This document shows, in pieces, positions 23,946 through 35,275 of a DNA stretch of 64,000 nucleotides. Under the pieces are notes generated by a model. That model saw only the letters and a program-made list of their open reading frames with translations, had not been told where the DNA came from and made no database searches. The stretch lies in contig JAIVEN010000014.1 in assembly GCA_026686845.1 (NCBI GenBank), forward strand, positions 36,292,001 through 36,356,000, in the 5' to 3' direction. The stretch's first letter is position 1. Every line of letters starts with the position of its first letter. The DNA is from Adenanthera pavonina (Eukaryota; Streptophyta; Magnoliopsida; Fabales; Fabaceae). The translations under genes and the position numbers were made by a program.

Positions 23946-26703
23946 TGTCACAACCCAAAATCCAGGACATGACCAGCACATAGACTAAGCTGGCACAAGC
24001 CTACTTAGTCTAGCAAATCTAATAAAAAAACTTTTATAACTAGTCAATTTAAATGAAAACCAAAATGAAATACCAAAATATTTCCAGTAATCAATCATAG
24101 TTTACGACTTATCTCAATCCTCATATTTAAAAACAAATAAAAGTAAGGAATCAACATATAAATAACGCTATCTAAGTCAACAAGATTCAAACATAAATTC
24201 TATTATAGTAGTCATGTCACCACAGGATCTGTGTTACCATCAACTAGAAATGCCCTACCTAATGTCCAAGTTCAATTTCTTTATAGTGCTTTATTCAACT
24301 ACCTATTGATCTGAAAATATAGAAAATAGGAGGGGCAAGTCTACCATTGACTCAGTGAAAACATAAACAACAAAGTGCATGAGAGGGAATCAAATGTTGC
24401 ACAAGAGTTTTTCAAAAAATAACTTTATAAGTATATCTACACACATTAAATTAATCATCCACATACAAAACACATTTATACCAACAACAAGAAACTAACA
24501 CAAGATACCATTTCACTCATCCAACATAAAAGAAGGTTCACTTAGAACACAAAATGCTATCACATTAAGCACATCACCAAAATCCATTTTTTCACGTCCT
24601 ATATCTAATGGTAAGGAATAATCATCCCACATAGTATAACAATATAATATATCTTATATACCGCATGGAGAAATAGCTATTTCACCCGATAATTTATATA
24701 ATGTTATATCTCATATAAGTAAAGGTGAGGAATAATCATCTCACATGTTAAATACTCATATTACAAATCAATTAAGCTAGCAAACAAAATAAAGGACATA
24801 GTAAAACAAAGAAAAAGAGAAAAGAAAGAGGAAAAAAATGAAATTGAATTTAAAATATTTAAAGTTAAAATGTCAGACATTAAATTTTGTTTTTACAAGA
24901 AAATATGATAATTTGGAACTCATGTGCCCAGAAAAAAAATGATTGGATGAAAGAAAAAGAAATATAGTAAAATTATGGCAACAGACATAATAATAAAAAA
25001 AATAATATAGTAACCATAAATAAGATTATATATATAACAGCGGCAGCAACATGTCCATAATGCTAATTTTAGTACTAATGACAATGATTGACATCACTAA
25101 TGCTCATATCATCAAAATCATCATAAGATCATTAAGATTGAGGAACTACAAATAAATTATAAAGAGAGGGAATTTACTCCAGCTAGAAATTAAATTTAGT
25201 TAGCCTTAAGATTTCGAAGTGAAAAAAGTATAAGAAAGAAAACATGTTTTGGATTTGCTTCCCATATAAGGCAGAGTACACAACAAGGGGAACAAGTAAA
25301 ATTATTTGAGGCTAAGGGAATTAGAGAAGGTACAAAATGAATGGTAACACATTACCATTTATACACTCACCAGTTGGAAATGATACTATAGATCACATTT
25401 TCCTTCCACTAAGATTCAATCACAGTCGTGCAAGTTTCACTAATACCACCTAAAAGTATTATCACATAAAGACATTAATACATTTACCCAAATTTATCTT
25501 CAATCACCAATGGAATGCACCCTCATATATTAATCATAATTCTCTTTATTCTAAGCTTCTACATATTTCACTAAAATTAAACCTATATAATTCTTAATTG
25601 TTAAAAAGTGTAGAGATTATCTTATCGAGTTATGAGTAAAAATTAAAGAAGTTTTGAGATCTGTTAAACTTCTTTTTTTTATGGAAAGTATAAAGATTTA
25701 ATTTTTGCAACACTCATTTTGGAATAATATTCAAGATAAGGAAGTATTTAGTAATATAACATAATTTAATAATATGCAGGGCCTTGGAACAAAAATCAGA
25801 TTGTTTGAAAATATGAAATAAGGAAGAGTTCACTTTTTTTCTTTTTTTTTTCCGGTAGGAGTGGAATATATTCAAAAGAATCAAGTAACTATAGCAAATA
25901 GCCTTATAGGCAAGGACAAAAGGCCCCGGAAGGAAATTGACAAAGGATGATGTGTACCAAGATATCATATAATATATATATATATATAATAGGTGGGAGA
26001 GTGAGAAACAATAAGAGATCATCTAATGAATATGTATAATATGTGGGAGAGTGAGAAACAACAAAGGGAGACATAAACTTACTACCATTTAGAGAGGACG
26101 AAAAGTCAGAATAACGAAGACATATTTAGCATGATATTTTACTTCAATATTATGATAGAGAGAATGAAACAATAAAGAAAGGGGTGTGCTTCTCTTACCT
26201 ATCTGATTGACAATGATGTGAGCACGTGGAGATAGGGGATAATTTTGCAAAGAAAATCCTAAGAGACGCAGATATATGCTTATAGTTTGAGACGATTTTA
26301 ACTAGAGCACCGAAAAGAGAAACCAAGAAAAGAATATGGAAACCAGAGAAAAGAAAATGGGAACTATCAAGAATGGTTAAATAGTAGAGTCTAGCGGCTG
26401 ACGAAAGAATAATAAATCTAGGGCTCCTCACAATTAGGTTTAAATATAAAATCAGAATGAATATCTTGTATATTTGAAAAAGAATAAAAAAAATTAAAAT
26501 TTATCTAAAACATAAAATCAATTATGTTGGGAGGATTTTCTCTCTGTTTTTTTCTTCCAATAAATATATATGAAAAAATCCTATTAAATATCAAGATGAC
26601 TCCATAAAATAACCCCTAAATCCTTAAATTTAATAAAAGTACCTAACTATATATATATATATATTTATAACTAAATTTTTCTATTATACTGTCATGGTCA
26701 TCA
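23946..26703 (-). mobile_element. Gypsy-type LTR terminus and probable LTR body, other end not found
   Basis: TGTCACAACCCAAAATCC at 23946 reads on the minus strand as an LTR 3' end (GGGTTGTGACA). Inside it, the minus-strand words CACTGAGTCAATGG and GCCCCTCC near 24330-24360 match the CACTGAG...CCCC phrase common in Tekay/Del-type LTRs. The frame at 26195-26431 (minus) has no family features. The far end should lie near or beyond 26703, where another LTR is inserted. I did not find it, nor a partner for the flank AAGCA (23941-23945). Confidence 0.45.
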
Positions 26704-29700
26704 TGTAATATCCCTATTTTTAAGAGATATTATAAAATGAATAAAAGATGAAAAATGAAATGAGATAAAAAGGCCATATATAATCAGGTTTTAGAAGGAA
26801 TTAATTTCTCATCTAATTTTTTGAAAAATTTATCTTTGGTCCTTAATTGGAATTAATTTTTCATAAGGTCTTTAGTAGAAATTAATTCCAGAACTTATTC
26901 CCAAAAATATGAAATATACTACTTGAATGAAAGGCCGCTCCAAACTGAGCGCAACGGTATAAGTATTGCGTTTTCTAAAGATCTAGGTTAATAGATAGAC
27001 CAATTTGAAGTTATTGTGAATAGTGCAAAAAAGAAATAATAAAAAAATAATCTTTGAGTAAAATTATAAGAAAGTGTCTAAAAAAATAAATAATTATATT
27101 TTTGACCAATTTTAGGGGTAAAATGGTTATTTCTCAAACTAGAAGTAAAATGTGAATAATAAATTTAAGGTTCAAAAATGAAAAAGTTGAGATCATAAAA
27201 TATATAAGAAATTGAGAAAAATGAAGAAACACCATTAAACGTGAAAAAGGATAAAAATTATTATTTTTTCTAGTTAAATGAAAAAATGAGAAATTTATAT
27301 GTTGGCTCAAGAACTAAGAATACTTACAATTTAGTCCCTGTAGGAAGAAATTGACGCAGGGAGGAAATGGAAATAAGTTTGAGAAAAATTACAGTTAATG
27401 ACCCAAAGATTTTAAAAATTATAAATTTATCTTAGGTTAATGTTATTTTTGAAAATATGAAACATTATAGTCAAAATGAAGCTTTCAGTGAGTTAAACCC
27501 AATGGAATATAGCAAGGAATCTATTAAGATCAAAATAATAATTATTAAGTAATTATGGTTTAATATTAATATTTTACCCGATAAAAGTCAATTTAGATTA
27601 TAGGAAAAAGCAATATTGATTCAAGGATAATGATTGGACCTTACTAAAATATATTTTGGGTCAAGATAATGATTTTGGACTAAAATTAATTTTTGGATAA
27701 TTCTTTATCAATTTAGTGACAATTTTGACAAAAATACTTAATCGGTACGGGTATATTTAATCGATAAAGAGTATTTTGATCTATAAAAATTATTGAAGCA
27801 ATTTTTAGCTAAAAAATAAGGTGAGCCATGTCTAGACACAGGTTTGGACACAAGTGAAATTTTCCAAAAGCTTTTTGAAAAAGAGAAAGCAATAAAGTCA
27901 AAGATAAAAGTTAATTAAATTGCTTTATTACTTAAATACCTTATTAAGTCATAAAGCTTCATCTTCTTCAACCCATTTCACGCTGAACCAGTGAGAAAGG
28001 AGAGGGAGAAGTCGTGCAAACATGAGAAGAGAAAAACTACAAGTTTGGTCCTAAAACTTCAAGATATTATCTTGCAACCATTTCCTTTTGTTCTCTAGTA
28101 ATTTTGAGGCATTTTAGTGGCTATTTTTCCTCTGTCTCCTTGCTCAAATTTCTGACCTAGAGAGAGAGTAGAGAGAGAAAGTTGTGCCATGAAAAACCAA
28201 TCCATAAAAAGTGAAGTATATGTCACAAGATGTAAGATTATGGCATTGGTTTCAAAGATTAATGAGTTATTATTTTTCTACAATTTTCTCTATTTTTTAG
28301 CTATTTAGGGTTTGTGAAAGGAAAGGGAATTTCATGATTTTGACCCCAAAAATGGATTTATTGGGTCCAAATTATGTAAGAACAAAGGTGTTGTATAAGA
28401 AATTCCAAGTGGTTTGCAAAATGAAATTTTATGGTTCAAGTGAGCACTTTGTGAAGTGAATGATGAAACCAGTGGCTAATGGCCTTGTTTTGTGATGTTG
28501 TAGGGTTCCAAGAAGTGTTAGAAGTTCAAAGAAAAGATGTGCAAAGTTTTTAAAGGATTGGAAAGCTAAAAGGTAGTTTACTAACTTAATCTTGCATTAT
28601 ATGGTCATATAGTTGCAATGGTTTTAATGTTATACCAAATATTTGCAATGATGTTATGTGATGATTTGTTGATATTGGCTGAGTTATTTGAGAGGTTTTG
28701 TGACCTTAGGATGTCCAAAATGTTAGGGAAAATTCTATCCAATTTTCTATAAAATGTTTAAGTATAGATGATTTTAAATGTTTGAATGATGATTTGATGA
28801 AGTGTGCTTGCATTATATGATTATATATTTGCTTGATTAGTGGTAACTACTGAGATTCCATAAATCTCATCCCTTTCAAATGCTTACCATATTTAGGCCA
28901 AGCAATGAAAAAAGGTCATGAAGAACCAAAAGAGAGGAGGAAGAAATTGGTGGAAATTATGTTGTTGCAAGAATTGATGTTAATTTTTTATAATATGTAT
29001 AAATTTGTATGCAAAGGATAAATCATGCATACTGATGCAAGTATGTTCCTTGATATTCCTTTTGATATTATGTATGAATATGGTACAATGAATGATGATG
29101 TATATATGATATGAAGCTTAATTTGCCCAGACATAAATGGAGATATACAATATGGACACCCTTACAGATACATAGTTAATGTTTATGTAAGATAGGGTAG
29201 CTAGTTTAAGTAATATATATGCTCCTAAAGTACACAAGTAGAGCTTTAAAATGGTCTAAAGAGCACTCCATTTGGAGTTATGTATAAATTATAGTGATTT
29301 TTCAAAATTAGGGTTCAGAACAGGGAAAGATTAGGAAAACTAGAAACTGAAAGTTAGGTACTGAAAAATTAAAAAGATAATACAAAATTGTGCAAAGATC
29401 CAAAAATTTAGTGGTTTATATTTATAGAAATTTATATATTTTAAGTTTCATATGCCACTAATTTGGAGGTAATTGGTACTATATGATAGGAGATATGGAA
29501 GTTTTCCCAAAACTGTTCCAGTAAAAGTGGAATTCTGACCCTTTATGATTTATAACACCATACCCTGTACAAGTAAAATAAATATACAAGAAAAATATGT
29601 CTAAAAAGAGTACATTCATGGATTTCATATGACATAAAGAATGTATGATTTGGCTTAGGATATAATGAGATATGAATTTTTAAATATAAGGCCAAAATCC

Positions 29701-30031
29701 TGGGAAAGAGAAAATGATCAAATGTATAGTAAATGTTTAAGAAATAAACTATATGAATTGGTCAAGAGAATACTCTGTTTCATTTTTTTTCCATGTATAA
29801 AATCCTTTTATCTATTTTTATATACTTGAATCACTTTGAGATGATTTTTCTATAATTAGTTATGCATTTTTGAAGTTTATCGGGTAAAATGGAAAATATA
29901 CAATAAACAGTATCCAAAATAAAAGAAAATTTTGTTTTAATATTTTTATACAATCAAGTCTCTAATCATGCAATAACAGACATAATTGGAGTATAATACA
30001 TGGAAAATGGATGTAAGTTTAAGGTGTTACA
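26704..30031 (+). mobile_element. Ty3/gypsy-type solo LTR (3328 bp) with perfect TSD
   Basis: The element starts TGTAATATCC and ends GGTGTTACA, so its ends are imperfect inverted repeats with TG...CA. CATCA occurs directly on both sides (26699-26703 and 30032-30036). No primer-binding site, polypurine tract or gag-pol sequence is present. The CTACTGAGATTCCATAAATC phrase near 28848 and the length of over 3 kb suggest the Tekay/Del branch, which is an inference. The right two thirds match 1-2193, so at least two members of the family are in the window. Short ORFs inside have no recognisable content. Confidence 0.92.
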
Positions 30032-30036
30032 CATCA

Positions 30037-30133
30037 CGGATTGTGAAGGTGAAGAGATAATAATGACATTGAAGATTAAGGTGGAGGATAATGAAGGCGA
30101 TGGTGGAGGAAGGTTGGATTTGCAAATGACGAG
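30037..30133 (+). other. Host fragment between two solo LTRs
   Basis: Only about 97 bp separate the two solo LTRs. Read from 30037 it gives TDCEGEEIIMTLKIKVEDNE and then GDGGGRLDLQMT without a stop, and the frame stays open into the right flank after 33627 for a few codons. It may be a piece of an older gene or transposon. I recognise no family. Confidence 0.4.
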
Positions 30134-31240
30134 TGTAACACCCCTCATGATATCTTTCTTGACTTTGTGTTCAGGACCGAAGAAAGCAAGATGGAGGAAG
30201 ATTCAAGTAGAGACTGAAAGGGCTCTATGAGAAGTAGGGTCACCACGGTGAGGACCATTCCAGTGGCATTGATTTAGCTGATCACGGTGGAGCTGCGGCA
30301 AGAGTCGGGATTTTTGTTTAAATCCAGATCATTTCGAACAATCGGAAAGAAAGAAAACGGAGGGAGCGATGAGGAGTTCCGCTAGGGTTCATGTTTTTTG
30401 GCCTTTGGGAGTAATTTTCGGACCTCAAGAGCTTGGATTCAAGTTGGTAAGTGCTCTCTACTCCTCCCTCTCCATTTTCTTTGGTTGGAATCTAGGGTTT
30501 TGAGGCTGGATCTTCGGTTCTAGCCGAAATCCATTGATTGAAATGGATGAAGTGGGATTAAGGAAGTGTGTTTAAGTGTTCTTATTGCTTGGATGTGAGT
30601 TTTGAAGGGTTTATGCATGATTTGAGTTTAACTCTAAGTTGTTTTCGGTAAGAGCTCTTAGGAATCCAAAGTATATGTGTTTGAGTAGTGTATGAATAGT
30701 CCCTAAGAGCTTATTGATGCATAAAAGAGGTGTTGAAACCTTGGGTTAGGGTAAAATGGTTAAATTGTGGAATTTGGATATACGGTATATTATGTTAATG
30801 GAAGAATTGTGTTATTATGAAGGTTGTTTGGTTAACCGAGAGGGGTTCAAACATGTTGGGCAATTCAAGAAGTTTGTGGAACTCACGCGTATGGTATTAA
30901 CAACCTAAGGTAACCAGGTGTTTATTTTTATTGTATTGTTTATATTGTATGATAGTACGTACATTCAGGTATATATATATATCTCTTTCATATCACGATA
31001 TTGATGTGTTTGTGTGTACTGTTTTTGTATATCGTGATATGTATACAGTTAGATGATGATTATGATTATGATGATGAGATATGTGATGATGATATTGATA
31101 TGATATGACATGATGCATACATGACATTATGATGATGATGATACATTAGCATCACCACATGACATTGTGAGACTGTAATATATAGCGGATGGAGTGGTGA
31201 TGATACGATGACGATATGATGTATGATGATATATATATGT

Positions 31241-31360
31241 GTGTTAGGGAGGATAAGGATGGATATATATATATATGTTATGGAGGATAAGGTTAGATAT
31301 ATATATATATTATGAAGGATAAGGATTGATGATATATGTGTTAGGGAGGATAAGGATGGG
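31241..31360 (+). repeat. Minisatellite, GGAGGATAAGGAT unit with (AT)n spacers
   Basis: Four copies of a GTTAGGGAGGATAAGGATG-like unit start near 31243, 31278, 31312 and 31340, separated by AT runs of varied length, inside the second gypsy LTR. Upstream (31040-31215) is a GATGAT-rich low-complexity stretch. Confidence 0.8.
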
Positions 31361-31842
31361 GGTCCCTACGAGAACAACATGCATACCATTCATTTCACAT
31401 TGCATTCATGAATTGTGTGTGATATATGTGTATATGTATGTGTGTAGTTATTCCCAGTTATTGAGACATTATCTCACACCCCTCTCCCATGAACTAATCT
31501 TTCAAGTGATGGTTTTGACACTAGTCCTGAGAAGCCGTAGGAGTAGCTGCGTATGTGGAAATAGTCTATATAGTAATTGTAATTGGATATTGTATCTTGT
31601 GCCAAGTAGGATAGAATGGTTTGTAATGAATGTATGACACTAAGGCCCCATTTGGTGCATGGGAATCATAGCTAAGGAATGGGAATGGGTGAAGGAATTC
31701 ACCATTCCATGTGTTTGGTGTGCAGTAATTCTATACCTATGGAATGATTGATTCCCATGTTTATGGGAATCAGCAAACCCATGAGGTACCTTGGGAATGT
31801 TAAGCTAGGCATGGAATCGCAAACTTAGGCCAAAATTGCCCT

Positions 31843-32120
31843 TCAACCAAATTTATATCGTAGCTCCTCTATCTTGATGCCTATATTGTGACCCACCTTC
31901 ATCTTCCACAACATGCCCTTCTCAGTGACGGTGGCAACAGTGACAGTGACGGCAATTGGAATGTCGACATCCTCAAAATAGTTCATTTGTGAGTCTGCCT
32001 CTCCCTTCATCTTCGCAGCAACAATAGATTTGCTGACTTCATCAACCCTCCCTTCAAAGCTTCCAATGATTGAAGGAGATAAGGAGATAAGTCGATGGAG
32101 ATACAGAGTTGTGGGGATTT
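31843..32120 (-). pseudogene. Possible second captured coding fragment, family unknown
   Basis: An open frame of about 92 codons without an N-terminal ATG runs on the minus strand. It contains SIIGSFEGRVDEVSKSIVAA, QMNYFEDVDIPIAV, and EKGMLWKMKVGHNIGIKIEE, then a stop. The amino-acid mix looks like real protein, unlike chance frames nearby. I cannot name the source gene. It lies in the same element as the P450 fragment. Confidence 0.35.
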
Positions 32121-32320
32121 CTAGTCATCTCTGATTTTGATTTATACACCGTAGATGAGTTGATAGGTCAGCTTCGATTTCGATTTCTACTCATCTTCAC
32201 CACATGAAAATTGCAACTTCGCAATTTACACAAATCAGCGATCTGAGATGATTTTATTAACTTATTTGTATGCTATTGAGAGATGTAGATGGAGGAAGGA
32301 GGGTGGCTGATGAGGAGGAC

Positions 32321-32364
32321 GATGGTGGTTGCTGTGGTCGATGAGTGAAGAAGAAAGGAGGAAG
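32321..32364 (+). repeat. Direct repeat flanking the captured P450 piece, left copy
   Basis: GATGGTGGTTGCTGTGGTCG and the following ATGAGTGAAGAAGAAAGGAG recur, slightly changed, at 32613-32660. The two copies immediately bracket the captured sequence. Confidence 0.8.
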
Positions 32365-32370
32365 ACTTCA

Positions 32371-32612
32371 AGGGCAGATGAGTTCAAGAGCATGGTGGTA
32401 GAGGTGATGGTACTGGCCGGAGTTTTCAACATCGGCGATTTTATTCCAACCTTGGAGTGGCTGGACCTGCAAGGAGTACAAGTCAAGATGAAGAAATTGC
32501 ACAAGAGGTTTGGTGCATTTCTTACGAGCATCATTATAGAGTATAGGGTTTCTAAGAGCAAGAAGCACAATGACATGTTGAGTACATTGCTATCACTCAA
32601 AGACGTTCCTAA
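32371..32612 (+). pseudogene. Captured exon fragment of a flavonoid 3'-hydroxylase (CYP75B)
   Basis: About 80 codons in one open frame match an internal part of F3'H, a cytochrome P450 of flavonoid B-ring hydroxylation that normally acts at the ER. The residues ADEFKSMVVEVMVLAGVFNI, GDFIPTLEWLDLQGVQVKMK and KLHKRFGAFLTSI are a near-verbatim CYP75B signature, followed by KHNDMLSTLLSLKDVPND. In the full protein (about 510 residues) this lies in the middle, before the I-helix oxygen-binding motif. The heme-binding Cys, the I-helix and the membrane anchor are all missing, so no enzyme can result. The surrounding frame (32329-32637) starts and ends in element sequence. No stop or frameshift has built up, which suggests recent capture or insertion. 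Confidence 0.88.
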
Positions 32613-32660
32613 TGATGGTGGTTGTTGTGGCCGATGAGTTAAAAAGAAAGGAGGAGGAAG
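32613..32660 (+). repeat. Direct repeat flanking the captured P450 piece, right copy
   Basis: GATGGTGGTTGTTGTGGCCG with the following ATGAGTTAAAAAGAAAGGAG; imperfect copy of 32321-32364. Confidence 0.8.
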
Positions 32661-33626
32661 TGGTTTTTTTTTTAAGAAAAAAATTTGGGGCATTTGAGTC
32701 ATTATCTGATTTTTTGTCTCTATTTTTTTGTTATTCCCATAATTTTTCCTGACATACCAAACATACATTTAAAATTCATTCCTATCTCTAATCACATTCC
32801 CATTCTCATTCCTATTCCCATTCTTATTTCATTAAAATTCATTATGTCTACCAAACAGGGCCTAAGAGTATGGTTACAGATGAATGTATGTATGGTTATG
32901 TATGTTGTATGTATTGTGGCATGGTTCAAAGGTTGAGAAGTCAGTTTATTAGTGTTTGTGAACCCAGAGTGATTTTGGGCCTCGTTGGTGTGTTTTAGGG
33001 CCTGTAGCCCATTTGTCAAGTATGAGTTCTAAGGGGTCAAATCTCAAAAGAGTGGTTCCTTTGAGGTGAAACCTCTTTGGACAACTTGGATTGGGGGTTT
33101 TGGACCTATATGAATGGTCTTTGAGTGACCATTTGCCTTTGGTGGCAATTGGAGGTGGTTAGTAGTAAATTTTAGTCAATAAGTGGCCAAAATGGTGATA
33201 GGAGTCCAGAATATCCATTCGGAGTTGGATTAAGGTGATAGTGATGTCTATGGTTAGATTGGGACTAGATTGACTTGTAGGAGTTGGAATCAAATCAATC
33301 GGAGGTCAGAGCATAAAGTTATGAGTGTTGGAAGTTCGCTCGGGATGTTAGATTTTGCTTATATGAAAACCTAAGGGTGGCGTCGCAGCACCGGGTTCCA
33401 GGCCACCGCACCAATGGAGGCCTAAGTAAGGAAAAACATGGGAGGTCTAGAGCTATGGCGATATTGTAGCAGCCATGGCCCCAGCCCACTTTTTGGTGCT
33501 TTTGTGTGTTTTTCCACTGCTCTGAAGGTTTGGGGTGTTGTTTTAAGTTGTTTGGGTTGCGTTTGGTTGGTTTTCAAAGTTTTTAGTCAAGTTTGGAAGT
33601 GTCAAGAGGTAGGATGTTACAACGAG

Positions 33627-33880
33627 GAAGGTATAAACTTGAATAGGAATAAGTTTTGGAATCATGGTAATATAACAATGGTAAAATGACCCTAAAATAT
33701 GACTTCCCAGGGAAAATGCCCTTTCCATCACAACCCCAATGGAATGCCTCTTCCCATGGACAGTTGGAATTTGCCTTTCCCAAGAAAGGCCCTTCACATG
33801 CACCAAACCTAGTATTTTTGGGCTTTCCTTTCATTTTCCCTTTCCATCATGAGGATTCTAATGTACCAAACATGCCTTGA
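33627..33880. other. Possible DNA-transposon remnant
   Basis: The right part ends in TACCAAACATGCC, the reverse complement of GGCATGTTTGGTA, a terminus type seen in PIF/Harbinger and hAT elements. GGAAT and CATTCC words and CCCTTTCC repeats fit subterminal repeats. I did not find the matching left end. It may have been upstream of the two solo LTRs. Confidence 0.3.
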
Positions 33881-33889
33881 TAGTTGAGT

Positions 33890-35275
33890 AACTCTTCTTA
33901 TACAATCATTTCGTATCTTATCTAATTTTGTATGACTACAAATCTATCTCAACATTCTCATCTCTGCTACTCTCATCTTATGCTCTTATTGTCCTTTCAG
34001 AGCTCAACATTCACTATCATATAGCATCACTGGCCTTATAGCCATTCAATAAAATTTTCCTTTAAACTTAGCAGGTACCTTGCGATTATAAATTACTTAT
34101 AATACTTTTCTCCACTTTAACCACTCAACTTGTATCCTATGCATAACATCTCCATCAATTTCACCATCACTCTGTAAAATTGACCCCAAATATTTGAACT
34201 TTAATATTTCTATAATAGTTTGCTCTCTAATTTTTACCTCTAAATCATTTCTAATTGGCCTCTTATTAAATTTGTAATGCAAATATTCTGACTTGCTTCT
34301 ACTTAAGCAGAAACCTTTTGATTCCAAAGTGTGTCTCTATAACTCAAGTTTAGAATTAACCTCTTCTTTTGAGTCTTCAATTAAAACTATATCATCAGCA
34401 AAGAGCATACACTTTGAAATTTCTTTCTATATATGTTCTGTTAAAACATCCAATACTAAATCAAACAGGTATGAACTCAAGAAAGATCATTGATGTAAGT
34501 CTATTCTTATAGGAAAGTCCTTTGTCTCACCTCCAGAGGTTCTTACACTTATTGTTGCCCCTTCATACATATCATTTATGGCTCAAATATAAGCCACACA
34601 AACACATTTCTTCTTCATTACTTTCCACAGCACATATCTTGGTACTTTATCATAGGCTTTTTCTAAATCAATAAAAATCATATGCAAGTCTCTCTCTTTA
34701 CTCTAGTATCTTTCAATCAAACCCCTTTATAAATAAATAGCCTTTGTTATAGACCGTTCTAGCAAAAATCCAAATTGGTTTTCCGAAATACGACTCTTTT
34801 CTGAGTCTATGCTCAATCACTCTAATAATTTACATAATTCTAAATATCCCGCTTGTTGTTGTATATAAGCAATAGAATGCTCTTCTTCCATTCCTCTGGC
34901 ATTTTCTTAGTGAGCGACAAGACTCCCTTCTCTCCCAAGAACTTCCAAACTTCGATAGAAATACAATCGAGATCGATAACTTTACCATTATATATTCTCT
35001 TAAGAGCTTCTTTTATCTCTCCAACCTGAATCATATGATAGAAATTCAAATTGATATCATCTTTATGAGTGGTTAATCATTCGGTATCAATAGTCATACT
35101 CAATCCATCATTGAAAAACTTATAAAAGTATATCTCCCATCTTTCTTTAATATCATCATCTATAACCAAAATTTTTCCTTCCCCATCCTTAATGTATCTT
35201 ACTTGATCCGAATCTCTTGATTTAATTTCTTTTTCCTTAGCAATTTTGTAAATCTCTTGACCATCTGTACATTAT
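33890..35275 (-). pseudogene. RTE-type LINE reverse-transcriptase remnant
   Basis: Reading down the minus strand from 35275, broken frames show the order of a plant RTE reverse transcriptase: a Gly-Gln..IYKIAKEKE block, DQVRYIKDGEGKILV with RWEIYF, then NGKVIDLDCISIEVWK, PEEWKKSILLLIYNNK, an FID/LEKAYDK-like block, the catalytic FADD box (34391-34402) within MLFADDIVLIEDSKEEVN, then ESKGFCLSRSKSEYLHYKFN, FKYLGSILQSDGEIDGDV with HRIQVEWLKWRK, and VPAKFKGKFY with MRVAEMRMLR. Many stops and frameshifts occur, and the endonuclease end is missing. The order of blocks is complete, so the call is firm even though no frame is open for more than about 90 codons. RTE elements usually end in short tandem repeats, not a long poly(A) tail; none is evident here. 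Confidence 0.88.

Larger units (their letters stand above)
31644..32862 (+). mobile_element. PIF/Harbinger-like non-autonomous element with captured gene fragments
   Basis: The left end GGCCCCATTTGGT pairs with the reversed right end GGCCCTGTTTGGT (11 of 13). TAA duplications flank it (31641-31643, 32863-32865), the usual TWA target of PIF/Harbinger. Subterminal GGAATGGGAATGGG words occur near both ends in inverted orientation. No transposase or Myb-like frame is present. Instead it carries a piece of a flavonoid 3'-hydroxylase exon (32371-32612) and a second open frame on the other strand (31843-32120). It sits inside a gypsy solo LTR, whose sequence continues cleanly on both sides, so the boundaries are firm. 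Confidence 0.82.
30134..33621 (+). mobile_element. Second Ty3/gypsy-type solo LTR, interrupted by a PIF/Harbinger-like element
   Basis: The ends are TGTAACACCCCTC (30134) and TAGGATGTTACA (33621), and ACGAG is duplicated exactly at 30129-30133 and 33622-33626. At 31441-31490 the phrase TATTGAGACATTATCTCACACCCC is like the transcription-end region of Tekay-type LTRs. Removing the 1219-bp insert at 31644-32862 and one TAA leaves about 2.27 kb. There is no internal retroelement region, so it is a solo LTR. It is a different family from 26704-30031. Confidence 0.9.

Noticed and set aside
23941..26703. Complete solo LTR starting at TGTCACAACCC
   Set aside because: Only one terminus is clear. No partner end with AAGCA was found before the next LTR, so I list it only as partial.
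32262..32768. 168-codon minus-strand frame opposite the P450 piece
   Set aside because: It is the antisense shadow of the captured CYP75B fragment, where only the plus frame matches a known protein.
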